Source: Agapanthus africanus (Eukaryota; Streptophyta; Magnoliopsida; Asparagales; Amaryllidaceae). From it: 64,000 nt of DNA. Position 1 is the stretch's first letter; each line of letters begins with the position of its first letter. Under the pieces are notes generated by a model. That model was not told where the DNA came from, searched no databases, and saw only the letters and a list, made by a program, of their open reading frames with translations. This document shows positions 1 to 14,157 of the stretch, piece after piece. The stretch covers positions 143,053,988-143,117,987 of the forward strand of contig JASDDO010000001.1 in the NCBI GenBank assembly GCA_030015575.1. Reading direction: 5' to 3'. The translations under genes were made by a program, and so were the position numbers.

Positions 1-3000
1 ATAATATGTATAAAATCAAGTGACAGTTCTAGCAGTGATAATAGGTATATGAAGCAGTAAATAAATGATATCATGAATATGCATGTGCAGTAATCAACGC
101 AGCGGAACAGTAAAGCAGTATAACGATATGTCACGTATGCCAACACAGCATATAAAGAATATAAATGCCAGTGCCCCTATCAGTCTCTAAGTCTCACTGT
201 ACAGGTCACTAAGCCTATCGTCAGTCCAAGTGTGAGAGTCAACCACTCGTGAGTGTCCTCCACCCAAGGGTAGAACCCAAGGGCAAGGGACTACGGGCCC
301 AACATGTAACAAGAATATCACGGTGTATATATCACGTACCCTGTAAATCTCCATATAACTCCCTAAATATATAAGCCGGCATGGGACTCCCGAGATTCTG
401 TTGAGCTCACACTTAAACTACCCCACACCCCGTGGTCTACATCAAACGCTAACCACAACCCTAAATACTAATCGATCCGTGACAAGTCTGCGCGAGAACT
501 GGAGGCAGGACCTCCATCAAGCACGTCCCGACTAATACCTAAGATAAATGGCAGTGTCGGATGCCTTATCTGTGACACCCGTGCAAGCGCTTCCATAAGT
601 GTCCCATACCACTTATAGTCACACGTACACGCATCCCACAGACGTCGACAATGCAACAGAATAATAGGGTCACTGATTGTGTACAAGTACGTATCACTTT
701 CACTTAATCACGAATACACGAACACTGACGTACTTGCCACAATCAACACTAAAATCTAACACTGGGTAAATGCACGATGTCACTAGGTTATCGGTACAAT
801 GATATGGGTAGGATATGATGCATGAACAAGTATATAAACATGATGAGGATGTTATGAAACAGCATTCCTTCACTTGCACGATTTATCATGAAACGTACGC
901 ATATAATTTGGCGAAATGATAAGTAGATAGTAATTAGTATGTTCAGTTAGCTATCCATAGAATTTAGTTTCAAGCCAATCGGGTTCCAGGATCATTAGTT
1001 ATAACTATTTCATTTTAAGCGCACGCGGCTAAAAATCCGGTTTCAGAATCAGATGTCCGTTTCACAACGCATTTTAACCCTAGTTGGGATCATAATTTAG
1101 CGATGCTACAGTTGGATGAATTCTAGGGTTTTCAGTAAAGTTTTCAACGTAACAAACTGATCTTCAATCGCGTCTGTACGTTAGGAGTTATAATCTGTTT
1201 AATATCAACATGTCAATTCTGATTCTGCTGGGACTGTTATGTGCCCCGATCTTCTAAATTATAGAATAAATAACAAATGGTAACGAAACAGTGTGAAATC
1301 AATTGTGTTGTCTAGATAACAGATTTATCTATAATAAACAGTGGAGTTCCGCAACTTACGAGTTAAGGAAATTCTATGGTATCCAATACGAAACAGAAAG
1401 CAAAGACTGGAGTCACTCTGGACTGCAGTCCAGAGTCGCACTCCGATCCGAATATCATCACAGTTTAAATATAGAAATACCCGTAAACTAGCATAAGGTT
1501 AAAGTTCGTCGAGTTGGCTTCGATTTGAGCCCTCGAACGCACCATTCTAGTATGTATATGATTTATGGAGAATTTAACAATTTTCAGATGCAACAGAATT
1601 ACAGTTTTACGGCTAGACTTGGGGGTAGTCGTTTTAATCTTTAACAGTCGTATTTTCTAATGAAACTTGCACAAGGTATTCAACATATCAAGGGCCACAG
1701 CATTATATCTAGTTCCGTCAAATTGGATAATGATTTTCTATGAGAACAAGTATCGAACGGTTTTATGGCAATATTTAGCATCAAGCAAAACATGGAATAT
1801 CTACGATTTTGATTTATAATTTAATGATAAATAGCATGAAAGCAAGTAAAAACTTGCCTGGAGACGTTGGGGCACACGGTAGCGAGTACAGTACGGTCAC
1901 GCGACGAACTGGCACGACGACGGCAGCGGGTGAGCTCGGGCAGTGAGGCTCGTCGGCGTCATCGGGGTGTCTGCGGTGATCGAAGCTTTTGATGGCGGGG
2001 CTGCTTGTGTGGTGGCGGCCGGAAGGTGGAATGTTGGCCACCGAGAGAAAGAGAATTGCTGAGAAAGAGAGAGAGAAAGAGATTTAGAGAGAGAGAATTA
2101 CAGAGAGAGAGAGAGAGACAGAATGAGAATAGAGAGAGAGAGAGAGTGAGATGCAGAGTGAGAAACAGAGGGAGAAAGAGAGCTGGGTGAGAAAGAGAGA
2201 GAGGGACAGAGTGAGAAAGAGGCAGAGAGAGAGAGATCGGGGAGGGAGAGAGAGATGAGAGGTGTACAGAGGGGGAGAGAGAGAGATTGAGAGGGAGATT
2301 GTAGAGAGAGAGAGATGTACAGAGGGAGAACGGAGGAGGGAGAGGGGGTGGTGCTGGCGGTCGGTGGGCTTGATTGCCGACGAGGTGATGGAGGTGGTGT
2401 CGATGAGGAGGAGGCGATGGTTGTTGGGTCGGGGTGTGCAGGGGGTTGAGGTGAGCTGCGGGATCGCGGCGACGAGGGCGATGAAAAGGAGGGGCGGTAA
2501 GGATGATCGGGGAAGGAGGTGAGAAACTCGGGGAGAAGCGAGTGCGATGGTGATGGACGGAGGTGGCCGGAGGCGGAGAAGGCGTAGTCGGGAGAGTTGG
2601 AGAGGAGTGGAGACGATTTTGCAAACGGTAGAGACGAGAGAGGTGAGGAGGTGAGGAAGTGAAGAAGAGAACGAGGGTTGACGTCGTGGGCGTAACGCCC
2701 AGGCGACGTGGGCGCAGGCGGAGGAGACGGCGCGGGAAGCGCGCTCGCGAAGGAAAACGCGCGCGGGAGAATCGCAACGGGAAGAAGGAGAAGAAGTAGC
2801 GGGCCGGGTCAGGTTGTGTGCGTGGGAATGGGTTGCTGGAGGAGAGTGGGCCGGGCCAAGTATTTTTAAAAGAATAACAAAAAAATCAAATAAAAAGAAA
2901 AACAAAGGAAGGAATGGGCCGGGCTCAAGGAGAAATATAAGGGATTAATTGGGAAAGAGAGCGGGCCGGGCCAACAAAATTTCCTTTTATAGAAGAGTTG

Positions 3001-3500
3001 AGGAGGTGGGCTCGTACAGAGTTTTTAAAGGGATTGGTTTTAAACTAAAAAAAAACAGTGGGCTGGGATATTAGGGATTAATTAGGGAAAAAATTTGTTG
3101 GCCGAGTAAAATATTTATATAAAAGGGAAAAATGGAAAATGCCGGGCCGAGGGGATTTGTTAAAGAAAAGGATGGGTGGCCTCGGGGTTTTATAAAAATA
3201 AAGGAGAAAAACATGGGTTGGCTGGAATAGATAAGAGAAAGGAAGCAGAGGTTGGCTTTGGGCTGTGAGATTTTGGGCTAAAGAAAAAGGATTTATTTAA
3301 TGAATGAGATTGGATTTCTATTAAAGGCGAATGGTATTGGCTAAGGGAAATTGTTGGAAAAATATATCTATAATAGGGTCTGGGTTTTGAAAATAATAAT
3401 AATAAATTTATAAAATAAAATAAAAGATAGATAATTCATAATTAAGAAATAAGTAGAATTAAGGGTACGAATTTTGGTATAAAAAGGGCTGGGTATTACA
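1..3500 (+). mobile_element. LTR, 3' part, Del/Tekay-like terminus
   Basis: The stretch ends in GGGTATTACA at 3491-3500, a common 3' terminus of plant Ty3/gypsy LTRs. No primer-binding site follows, so it is a 3' or solo LTR rather than a 5' LTR. Bases 1 to about 1850 match the reverse complement of about 29040-31000, for example at 476-530 against 30475-30530. That partner ends in a typical LTR start (TGTCACACCCC on the - strand at 31288). A polypurine (GA)n tract lies at about 2040-2340. The long serine/leucine-rich frames on the - strand at 1959-2905 come from it and are not genes. The 5' end lies outside the window, and the family name is inferred from the termini only. Confidence 0.55.
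2040..2340. repeat. (GA)n polypurine tract
   Basis: About 300 bp made almost only of GA dinucleotides with interruptions. It produces spurious low-complexity frames on both strands. Such tracts can act as promoter-proximal GAGA-type elements in plant LTRs, but nothing here proves a function. Confidence 0.85.
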
Positions 3501-6350
3501 ATTTCCCCATACCCCCAAGTTATGTGTTCAAGTCGGGTATTGATAAATCTGGAGCTAATACCAACACAGGATCAAGCAGGTACAGGTTTGTCTATACAGA
3601 CAATAGGATATGTCCATCGGGACAACATGTTAGGATTGTTGGCATTAGAAACAGAATCAGGTAACATGTCAAGTAGGGATAGGTCATATCAGGTAGTGTA
3701 TATGTATCAAGTCATGTCAAGTAGTGGTGTATCAGGTCATGTCAAGTAGTGCACAGGTATCAAACGGGTGCTTATAATCAAACTGTAGCAAGTATTGAAT
3801 CAGGGTGGAAGTACGGACGTACAATAAAAGTATGGATGCACAAATATCGATCAGGGGTTACATCATGACTATGTAGGGTTACAATATCAAGCATGGGGTG
3901 TCGATATAACAACAATATGTAATAATGTGACATGGTATGCGAATAGATATAGAATTAATGGTATGGATGCACAAATATCGATTAGGAGTTACATTTACAG
4001 TTTCAATACTAATTAGGATGCACTTTATTAAGCATGAGGTGTTACTATAATAATAATATGAATTAATGTGATCTATAGATGCAGTTATATATATATTTAA
4101 ATGATATGGATGCAAACGGGTATCCGAAAACAGTAAAACTTCAGTATGGATGTACAATGTGATAAACAGGTAACATTTTACTCATATGGATGCATAATAC
4201 TATACCTAACATGTAGCAAGATGATTTAGCATGCGACTAGACATGTAAATAATGATACGGATGCACACGGACGTCATATAACAGTAAGATGATAAACTGG
4301 TAAATGCAGGATGTAAAACTAAACAATATGAGATGTAAATATTCTATTGGGTGCAGTATATTATAATATAGTATGTAACAAGATAGGTTTGCATGCATTA
4401 GATGTGAAATAACTTGTACGGATGCATACGGATGTCGTAAAACTGTAAAACTAAACATGTGATACATGATTAAAATACAAGTGTTATATTTATTCAAATA
4501 GATGTAAATACAGTAACATAGCATGTAGCAAGATAAACTTGCCTCGATGAATCGCGATACGGATACGCACGGCACGTCCGACGTCGGTAAAACATCGCAA
4601 CGCACGCACGACACGCCGGACGGGTCCAAGTAATGCAAGAGGGTGATCACGCAGGTAAGGCACGTCTACTGGGTCGTCTGGAATGGCAACGGCGACGCGA
4701 CTTCGGGGATCGCTGGAAAATACAAGATTTCAAGAAAAGAACAGACAAAGAAAAGAAGAATCGGAAGAAGAAGGAAGAGGGAAGAGGTTGATGCTTACTG
4801 GGGTTGTGCACTGGGGTCAGGGAGACGAGAGGGTGACGACGAGATCATCGGCGGCGAGGTGAGCCGGCGATATGAGGGCTAGGATTAGGGTTTTCTTGAT
4901 TGGGGTTGGCTGCAGGTGGTTCTCGGGTGAGGAAGGGAGAAGAAGGAGATGACGAGGAGGAGGAGGAGGAGATGGGGCTCGGTTGAGGTCGAGGGTGGTG
5001 AGGTAGTGAAAAGTTTTAGGGTTAGGGTTGAGGAGCTGTGAGTTTTCCTCGTGGGCTCGTGTTAAGAAGAAAATAAGAAGAAGATTAGAAAGAGGGAGGT
5101 GACTGTAGCGTGCGGACGGTGACGCGACTCGAGGAACGCACAGTACCCGCGAGATGAGAGAGAGAGGGCGTAAGAGGAGAGAGAAAGGAGAGAGAGAGAC
5201 CGAGCGAGGGGGAGAGAGAAAGAGAAAGAAAGAGAAGAGAGAGAGAGAGAGCTGGTGGGGTCGGAGGGAGAGAGGGAGAGAGAGTTGTTAGAAAAAAGAA
5301 TTTAAAATAAAAAAAGATTTGTAAGTTATAGAAAATTTTAAACTGTCGATTTATTTTTAATAAAAATATTATATATGGTATGAATACACAATAAAACATG
5401 GATGCATAATTAACTATTAGGGTTACATCATGACTATGTAGGGTGTACAATATCAAGCATGGGGTGTCGATATAACAAAAATATGTAATAATGTGACATG
5501 GTATGCGAATAGATATAGAATTAATGGTATGGATGCACAAATATCGATTAGGGGTTACATTTACAGTTCCAATACTAATTAGGATGCACTTTATTAAGCA
5601 TGAGATGTTACTACAATAATAATATGAATTAATGTGATCTATGGATGCAGTATATATATTTTTAAATGATATGAATGCAAACGGGTATCCGAAAACAGTA
5701 AAACTTTAGTATGGATGTACAATGTGATAAACGGGTAACATTTTACTCATATGGATGCATAATACTATACCTAACATGTAGCAAGATGATTTAGCATGCG
5801 ACTAGACATGTAAATAATGATACGGATGCACACGGACGTCATATTACAGTAAGATGATAAACTGGTAAATGCAGGATGTACAACTAAACAATATGAGATA
5901 TAAATATTCCATTGGGTGCAGTATATTGTAATATAGTATGTAACAAGATAGGTTTGCATGCACTAGATGTGAAATAACTTGTACGGATGCATATGGATAT
6001 CGTAAAACTGTAAAACTAAACATGGAATACATGATTTAAAATATAAGTGTTATGTTTATTCAAATAGATGTAAATACAGTAACATAGCATGTAGCAAGAT
6101 AAACTTGCCTCGATGAATCGCGATACGGATACGCACGGCACGTCCGACCTCGGTAAAACGTCGCGACGCACGCACGACAAGCGGGACGGGTCCAAGCAAT
6201 GAAAGAGGGTGATCACACAGGTAAGGCACGTCTACTGGGTCGTCTGGAATGGCAACGGTGACGCGACTCCGGCGATCGCTGGAAAATACAAGATTTCAAG
6301 AAAAGAACAGACAAAGAAAAGAAGAAGAGGAAGAAGAAGGAAGAGGGAAG
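3501..6350. repeat. Unassigned repeat with 935-bp direct duplication
   Basis: No gene is recognisable. About 3850-4784 and about 5415-6350 are direct copies, more than 90 percent identical by eye, and both end in the same GAAGAGG-type purine run. Between them lies a G-rich stretch (4800-5156) and a second (GA)n tract (5157-5290). The second copy ends exactly where the truncated PMD pseudogene of element A starts, so a rearrangement breakpoint sits at 6350/6351. The AT-rich part repeats the word GGATGCA many times, and AACTTGCCT at about 4541 and 6103 resembles the LTR at 1850. It may be a pair of partial LTRs of an unrecognised family. Confidence 0.6.
5157..5290. repeat. (GA)n polypurine tract
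   Basis: A second GA-rich low-complexity run inside the unassigned repeat region, similar in style to 2040-2340. Confidence 0.8.
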
Positions 6351-9300
6351 AATCTCGAAGCGCCCGTGGACAGGGAAGTCTTTGCACTGATCAAGGATCA
6401 CGATCCCGAGCAGAAGAATCTCCATTTCTGGAGAACATCGTTCAACCAAATTATCAGGGGTCGGCGGAGTTTTTCTTGCGCGACACCTTCGGATCCTATT
6501 TCGGCGATCCCTTATGCAGATGCACCCCCGATAAACTATACTGTGGAGGAGGTGAATTGGACTTCTGAGGGTGTCCTTCGGCCTTCTATGGCCGCGATAC
6601 TCGTGCAGTCGCCGGTAGCTTTGGACACTCTAGGGCGGCGCATATGTCAGGGCGAGTCGTGCCCTTGGGGACATCTATACAACATAGGACTAACTCCCTG
6701 TCACCCAGCCGGATATCTGCAGTGGGCCCGATACATCTTATCGGCGAAAAAGTCACGGCTGCTAAGGCTCAGATTATACCCTGCGATCTATGCTTCTTTG
6801 TTCCAGTATTCCACACCTCCTACATGGTGGGTCAAGGCATTTCTGGAGCAATGGAACATTCCGACCCACACCTTCCTCTTATTGGATCGAGAATTCTCCA
6901 TTTATTTGGAGGAATTTTCTGAGATATCTGGTTTACCCGTTAGGGGAGAACATTACGAGGAGCCGCTTCCTTCGGATGAATACATTTTTGCCCCCAAATC
7001 AGTAGTAATGGGTCATACTCCAGAAAACGCTATTCAACATCAGTTCCCGAGTTTGATAAAGGTGCTGAATATCTATGAGAACCTTTTTCTCGAATCCGAA
7101 GGTCGTAGGGTTAATTTTATGGATTTTATCGTTCGTTTTCTTCGCCCGGAAGTAGTGTCGAAGGAAGCCGCGAAGTTCGCTAAACTTGATGATCATTTTG
7201 GCCTAGGTTTGGGCAACCTGCCGACGGCGGAAACGGATCAGAAGAGTTTCTTTCTCCCTGGCACCCCGGTCGTCCCTTTTGCAGAGATGTCAGCTCCTGG
7301 GATCGACAAAGAAACGTTTTTTTTTGGGTTTCTCGGGTTATGGCTGAGCTGGTTTGCGCTTCCGATGCACCCTCGCCGTATGAGGCCGTCCGTCTTCTAC
7401 CCGGTGCATCGAATGGTTGCTGGGATGCAAGTGGCCGTCCGGATCTGTAACCCTTCGAAAATCGTTTAGGCAGTTTTTCGGTAATTGGCAAATTTTTCGG
7501 CTTTTTCCGTAAAAAGTCAAAATTGATATTTTTTCATTGTAGACCTAATTATACAAAATTTAGATAAGATATTACTATAATTTTGTCACTAAAATGTCAC
7601 TTATAATTATCTAGTTAAATAAAAAAAAAATTCGTAATTAATTATTTTTTTATTATTTTAAGCCTTTTTTAAATACATTTAATTAGGGATAAATACAAAT
7701 TTAATTAGGTAAATTTCTTAATTAGGAGTCTTTAAAAGCTAAAATATGTTGTTAATAAAATTATATCATGTGTTGCAAACTTTTAGATTTTTGGTGGGAA
7801 AATTATGAAAAAAATGGCTTAAAAAGGGTTTATTTTGTAAAAAGGTTGATATGAAAGCTTGAAATGATATCATATAATGTTTGTTTGACCTAGAAACTTC
7901 TCAAAAAGTCCACAAACCCCCTCCTCAAGCTCAGGCCGAGCCTCCCCTCCTTCAGCCCTCATTTTTTTTCCATTTTTTTTCCTTCAAAAATCCATGAAAA
8001 AGTGCACAAAATCCACAAAAATGCACATTTTTCTTCTCTAATTCAAATCAAAACCCTAAGCCACCTCTTTCCCACCCTAAATTGTTTCAAAACAAGGTGA
8101 AAAGAGGTTTCTTTCAAGGGCAAGTGCAAGTTGGGGTTCACTTGGGAGGTATAATCCTAAACTAGTTGTTAATTTGTAGTTTAATAAAGCTAGTTTAGTA
8201 TTTTAAAATGATTAATTTCATTGAAATGGTTAGTTTTGAAAATTCAAGTAAGGGATTTGATTGTGGATTAAGGTTTGAAGAATGGGGTTAGAGTTAAATT
8301 AGGGCTTTGGGTTTCTAATTGGTTGTAGTGGTTAATGGTGTAATGATATGCTTGCTAAATCGACAAATTTCGATGTTTGTATCAAATCGGCTAGAAATTC
8401 GCTTACTAGATTTTTATAGAAAATAGAATGCGGTCATTTTGCGTTAGGTTAGCAATATTATTAGCTTCGTATAGGATTATTAGAATGCGCGAACGCGGGG
8501 TTTCGTCTAGTCGGGTTGTAGTTTTGTCGATTTCCCCGAAATGACGATTTTAGTGAAAGGATTGCGATTTTCGTGCGTTTTTCCGCGCACTGAGTGCATG
8601 CTACGATTAATTTGAGAGCATGGATAATTGTATGTTGTGACTTGCATTGTGTTAGGTTTTGTAATCTTATGCTTGATATTTTGCGAATATAGGATCGGTC
8701 GGGGAAACTTCGGATACGGCGCGAAAAGGCAAAGCGGTGGCCGGATCAGATTAGCGGGGATTTCAGGTGAGTAGATATATTCATCTATGGGGGAATCGTC
8801 TGGATGGCGCGAGGCGCCCCCCTAGTTAGGATTACCCTACTTTATGCAAGATTTATATTGTTAGAAAGCTTACCCCTTTATGTACATTGCATACCCTCAC
8901 AGCTAACCGTATGCTAGATTGCATGGACATTCACCTTCATATATGCGATATCACTTCGTAGGACACGAACACCATTACCATTGGCATCTGTTCCACGCAC
9001 ACTATTCATGTGACACACACGCCTTTGGTAATTGCCATGCCACGTGCACGATAGAACCTGTTTATCTTAATATCATCACCTGCATTCATACTTGATATAT
9101 GAAACTGCATCGCATGCACATATCTCGCATCAGCATCATATTTACATAGAACTCTAGCAAAATTTACATCATACACATTGATATCATAGACATTTGTCAT
9201 ATATATAACATGTGGACATTATGATTTTCTTGAGGATTTCAGTTTTGCTGCGATTTCTGGATTCTTGGGGAAAACCGCAAGAATTTAACAAAAGCTTATA

Positions 9301-12300
9301 TTTATCATTTTTTAAAACAAAGTTGCGGTTTTCTCGTGATGTATGTGTCGTCCACCATGAGTTTTCATGTTTTCTGTTGGATTTCGAGACCCGATTCGAG
9401 GAGTGGATGAACCGTCTCGGGTACATGGTGGGCCCGGTATGGTACCCCGGGGCAAGAAAATCGAGTTGTAGACGATGAGCCAGGCAGGGGAAGACTACCT
9501 ACCGGTGATGTCTGGCGCGGCGGATATCCAGAGGATACCGACCGTTGTCGTGAGATTTATGATATGGGCCGATCCGGACTGACGGAGCCCGATATTGAGA
9601 CAGATGTGATTCCTATTTGGTGTCGATGCTTGACACGGGTTTTCAGAGGATTTCTTGATGATATTTAGCTATTATGCAGACATTCATTTTCTAAAAGTTA
9701 AGAATGCAGTAACATTAACATTTAAAACACTTAAAGAGTTAGAAAAGATATTGCATACATGTGCATGCATACTAGAGTTATTATATCACATATGGACATA
9801 CATGTTGTTCCGCATTGCGTGCATTCTTACGATTGCCTTACTAGATGTTATATTCTACTCACGAGCTGGCAACTCACCCCCGTTGTGCCACAGTGTCTTG
9901 CAGGTCGGACCCGTCAGTCTTGTAGCGGCGGGCTATCTTGTCATCAGTTCCTTTTGCTCAGACTCGCGACATCGCCCGTAGGTAGGTTGCGAGTATACTT
10001 TATTTCTTTTTGCTTTATCATTGTATCTAGTATTCTCCATCTACCACTTGTATTGTATATGCGACCTAGTGATGAGACTGAGAGATTTGTATATTTGTGG
10101 TTTCTTTTGGGTCGAGCTCACTTGAGACGACGTGTGTTTTCTGGTATTTGCATCTCTTTTATGCTCTTTTTCTTGATATTACTATTATATTGCATGTGGT
10201 TGTGATCCGCCTTGGGCGAAGAGCTAGCTCCCGCTTGGGGATGCCATTTTTATAATTACAGGTTTATTATCTTGTTGTACCCATTTTGGGGGATAGAAAA
10301 TACAGGGGAGACTCTGACGAAATTTTCGGGAATTTTTGATGTTTTTTTTTGGATTCTATGCAACTTAATTGATTTCAAAACCGTTTTCATATAAGGTTTT
10401 CCTTCACTCTCTTTTGATTTTGGGTTAGATTTCTGGGCTTTGGCTGACTTAGGTTACGGTACGCCTTTAGACGTCTCGTAATCTAAGTGCCAGTCACGTT
10501 CCGTACTTTCGGGTCGTGACAGGATCGCTGGATTAGCCCATTTGTATCACGGCCTCAGCTTGGCAGTGGATACTACTGAACCAGGGGTGCAGCCTGCAAA
10601 CTTCTTGATGAATAATTCACCTCGTGGCTCGAGTTGCATGTGCTTGGCGTCTTCGGTATCCACAGAAGGCCTTTCTTCTATGATAGGTGTAAGTTCTCTC
10701 GGATCATGCGGCTAGTCGATGCATCCATTGTAAACCCGACACCGTGGGAAGTAGGGGCTTGCTCCTTCGTCCATGCACGGTTGGAGATGGCATGTCCTTC
10801 ACCGATAAAATTCTGACTGTCGGCCAGGAATCCACGAAAATGGTGCTGCCTTTGCAGGACATTTTTAAAGACGGGGCCTCTGTCTTGAAAGCTCGGGAGA
10901 TTCTTCATCTATACCCCATTAGGCCGGGCTTTCTCGTATTTAGGCAGAATGATTCGGCATTGTTCATGAGATACAACCCGCATCATTTCGCCCAGCAGTT
11001 AAGTTATAATTAGGGCGTCCCGCTTGAGGCTTTCTTGGCAGAACCGGTCGCTACTGAAGAGGGTATCTGGAGCGCGCTGCATCATTTTATGCGCCTAAAA
11101 ACAGGGTCCAACTTCTTCATTAGTGAACCGAGCTGTGTTCCGAAGGCCCTGAATGTGTATGTGGCATGGTATCAACATTCGATGGGCGCCGTCATTAGGG
11201 AAGAAAAGCGATTGCTGCTTGATCGCAAGGGCATTGCCCCGGTTGGTAATCCAGCTATCCCTTTGAAGCAACGGACCGTCGTTCGCCCTCCTTTGAGAGT
11301 GGTTGCTGTGGTTGTAGTCCCGCGCGTAATGTCTGAGCTGCCGCTACCCCGTGCTCCCATGAAAGCAGTGACTGTGGCGTCTCCCGAGTCTGGCGTGGGT
11401 TCAGATATCGGGACTCGTCGTCCAAAGGTGCCTACCAAGCGTAAGCTTGTGCTAGCGGCTACGGGCACTCGCTCGCAGAAGAAGAAGAAGTCGATGATTC
11501 TTTCTGCAGACGTTGTACTCGGCCAGGAGCCTCATGCTCCTTATAGCGAGGGCCTGAGTGAATATGGGACCAACGAGGGTTTATTTATGGCGCCGGATGA
11601 TACTGATATGGAGGCTGCCATCGCAGCTTCCGAGCGACTAGCTAGCCACAAAGCAAGACCGATCATCCTCGCTGAGTCAGGTAGTCTTCAGTCATATCTT
11701 TTTGTCGTTGCATTACATATTTTATTATCGTGTTTTGACTGACACTTTTTCTTCAACAGGCGTTTCCACTGAAGAGGCTCTCGCGGCTTCCCTCAAGACT
11801 TTTGAAGAGGAAGAGAGGCTTCGCGCTTCGCTGGGCGTTGGTATATTTCGGCTCATCGTGCCTTCATTCCCCTTTCTTATGGGTAATCTGACCCTTCCTT
11901 TTTATTTTATTGCAGGGACTACCTCGACTCAGGTTATCCCGAGTGCAGTGCCGACTTCGCAGGGTAGTGCGGAGACGCTTTTAAGGCCGGCTACAGAAGT
12001 CCCAGCTTCCCCAGTATTGCCAAAAGAGGCTTCTCTTAAGCAACCAATGACGAACGCCATAACGGCTCCCGAGGTAGCTCCTGGCGCGGACGATGACGTC
12101 TCTTTGACGGAGGTCCTAAGAAGATCAGCTCTTACGGCCCAGGAAGAAAGGAAGTGTAAGAGGCGCGCAGCAAGAGAATGTAATGCCGCCTTGGCTGTAG
12201 GTGCAGGCTCGAGCGTTGCTTCCCCTGTCCCTGCATCCTCAGAGGGTGCTCTGGCTGCCCTGTCTACCGCTCATAGACAGGCGGTACGCGCGGCTCGGGA

Positions 12301-13936
12301 AGCAGTTGAAAAGCCGTCCCAAGGTAACGTAACACTGGGTCCTTTTGTCAGAATTTGATCTTCAGATTCTCATATATCTTACCCTGCAGGGCCAAGTCCT
12401 GGTGAGGAGATGGCGGGTGAGATGACGATAACCACTGAGCCCGAAGCTGCTACTCCTTCCCAGTAGTCCGGGGCTGCTCCAATTGCCGCTCTTTCCGCCT
12501 GCGGTTCCTTGCCATCGCCTGGCATCGCGAGTGTCACGACGGCTCTCGTGGAATCAGGGGACGAGGCTACGGGCAGCGAAACCATCCCCCCAAATGAGAT
12601 CGAAGAAGTCGTGATGCTTGGTGATGCTTCCGTCACCGTTTTGGCTGATGACTTGTCTGGTAGGTCTTGGATCGCTGAATTCTTTTCGTTTTGCGATCCC
12701 TTCTGATGACATCTTGTTCCTTTCGAATGTAGGTGTGGTGAGCGATGAGCTTGTGACACCCGAAGAAGCACCACCAGCTGCCGCTCTGACAGTTGCTGCC
12801 CCTTCGTCTCCTCTCATATCTTCTCGAATGTTGGAAGGTATGGGTTTGTGATTAATTTAAATTAGGGACAGCATCTTCCGTGTACTGACCATGCATCATC
12901 GTGATCTTGCAGGAGTTCTCTCTGATCACCTGTATCAGGTGCTGAACCCGCACTTCTCCTTCCAGTCGGAGATTAGTCCGCCCGCTGGTGTCGGTGAGTA
13001 TCTTTTCTAATCGACGTCTTTTCTTTTCTTTAATGGGCAGCCATGTTATTGCTGATTCTTCTTTGCATTACTTGTAGCCTTACAAATTGAAGGAGGGGAC
13101 GAGGGTATCGTCGCGCCACCGGTACTCCCAGCTCTGCCCACTGTTGCAGCCGGTATAGTAGACTCTTTTGTTCGTGTATTTTTCTTTATTTCTTGAGCCG
13201 ACATCTGATTATGATTTGTTTTGCAGCGGTGACACTGACTCCAGCTCCGTTCGAGTCTTGCATCATAATGCCGGCAGGGCCCTTTTCTAGACGTCCATCT
13301 TCAAAAGGCGCTGTGACCAGTCTGCGTATGTTGAGTGAATACATCGAGGAGCTTGACGCGGAGGCCCCTACATTCGCTGCGGATTTTGCTGCCGAGGTTA
13401 ATCCAATGTTGGTGATGCTTGTGAACTTTCATAACGAAGGCGTCGTTGGGTCTTGGATTAACCACTGCAGGAAGATCGAGGCCTGCCTGCATGAGCTTGA
13501 GCTTAAGCGTCCAGCTCCTGAGATGTTGGCTTTGAACTCGCAGCGGGCTGCATGGGTTGAGCAGAGCGTGCCCTTCCTCCGCCATTTTGAAAAAGAAGCG
13601 ATCTTGAGACGGAAGGAACGCGAGGAGGCTTCGGGTGAATCTGCCCGGCTGCGCGCCCAAGTTGAAGCGAATGCCGCGCAACTGAGAGCCGTCTTTGACA
13701 ATTTACAGCGATGTATTTCGGATGGGCTGGTTTTGAGGCGGAAGCTCGACTCTATTGAGCGGGTTACGTAGAGTCGCAAAGCTGCCCAACGGGAAATCGA
13801 TGAGAAAGTTTCATCGTGCTTGCAGCAACGGGCTCGAATTGAAGCAGAGCTAGCCGCGACAGCCGATCATGAGAAGGCACTGAAAGGAGTGCGCGAGCAA
13901 TTTGCTGACTTATTGAAAACGCCTCCTTCTCAGTAG
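6351..13936 (+). pseudogene. PMD gene of element A, disrupted
   Basis: Homologous to the 39904-44710 gene. The first exon (6351-7445, resuming after the solo LTR to 11680) encodes the plant-mobile-domain core, with WWVKAFLEQW, THTF and EISGLP. Splice sites match the B copy: exons 11760-11840, 11916-12323, 12390-12659, 12733-12837, 12913-12993, 13078-13152 and 13227-13936. Every internal exon is a multiple of three, and the last is 710 nt as in B. Lesions are loss of the start, a 3076-bp LTR inserted at 7446, frame changes near 10600-10740, and stops near 11011, 12465 and 13769. An AATAAA-type signal follows at about 14029. PMD proteins occur both as host nuclear proteins (MAIN/MAIL family) and inside transposons; the role here is unknown. 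Confidence 0.8.
7446..10521 (-). mobile_element. Solo LTR (3.1 kb) inside the PMD pseudogene
   Basis: On the - strand it starts TGTCACGACCC and ends GGGTTACA, typical of Del/Tekay-type chromovirus LTRs. It is flanked by a perfect 5-bp target duplication GGATC at 7441-7445 and 10522-10526. No internal domain, primer-binding site or second LTR is visible, so it is a solo LTR left by LTR-LTR recombination. It splits PMD exon 1 of element A at the codons after the MVAG motif. I see no gene within it; the short frames are chance. Confidence 0.88.
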
Positions 13937-14157
13937 CTATTTTGTATAGATTGAACACTTGTAATCTTTGAATAACATGTATCCATTTTTTTTTATTCTT
14001 TCATTCAACTTGTACTCCATTGAATTCATGAATAAAAGATACACATTTTTTGTTCTACTGTTGCTTTCTTCTCTTTTTTGTGCCGTTGCCATGTGATTTT
14101 AGCAAGTGTGGCCTGTAGATAGTAAGTGACGGTTCATCTTGGACTCTTTGCAGGGTA

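Noticed and set aside
1959..2905. Long Ser/Leu/Pro-rich frames on the - strand
   Set aside because: They come from the (GA)n tract and GC-rich LTR sequence; low complexity, no domain and no conserved start.
6249..7469. A fused PMD gene starting at 6249
   Set aside because: The first 35 codons come from a duplicated noncoding repeat that also occurs at 4640-4784 without PMD, and the frame ends in a solo LTR.
9655..10394. Hydrophobic frames inside the solo LTR
   Set aside because: No conserved domain and several overlapping frames; the region is bounded by LTR termini and a target duplication.
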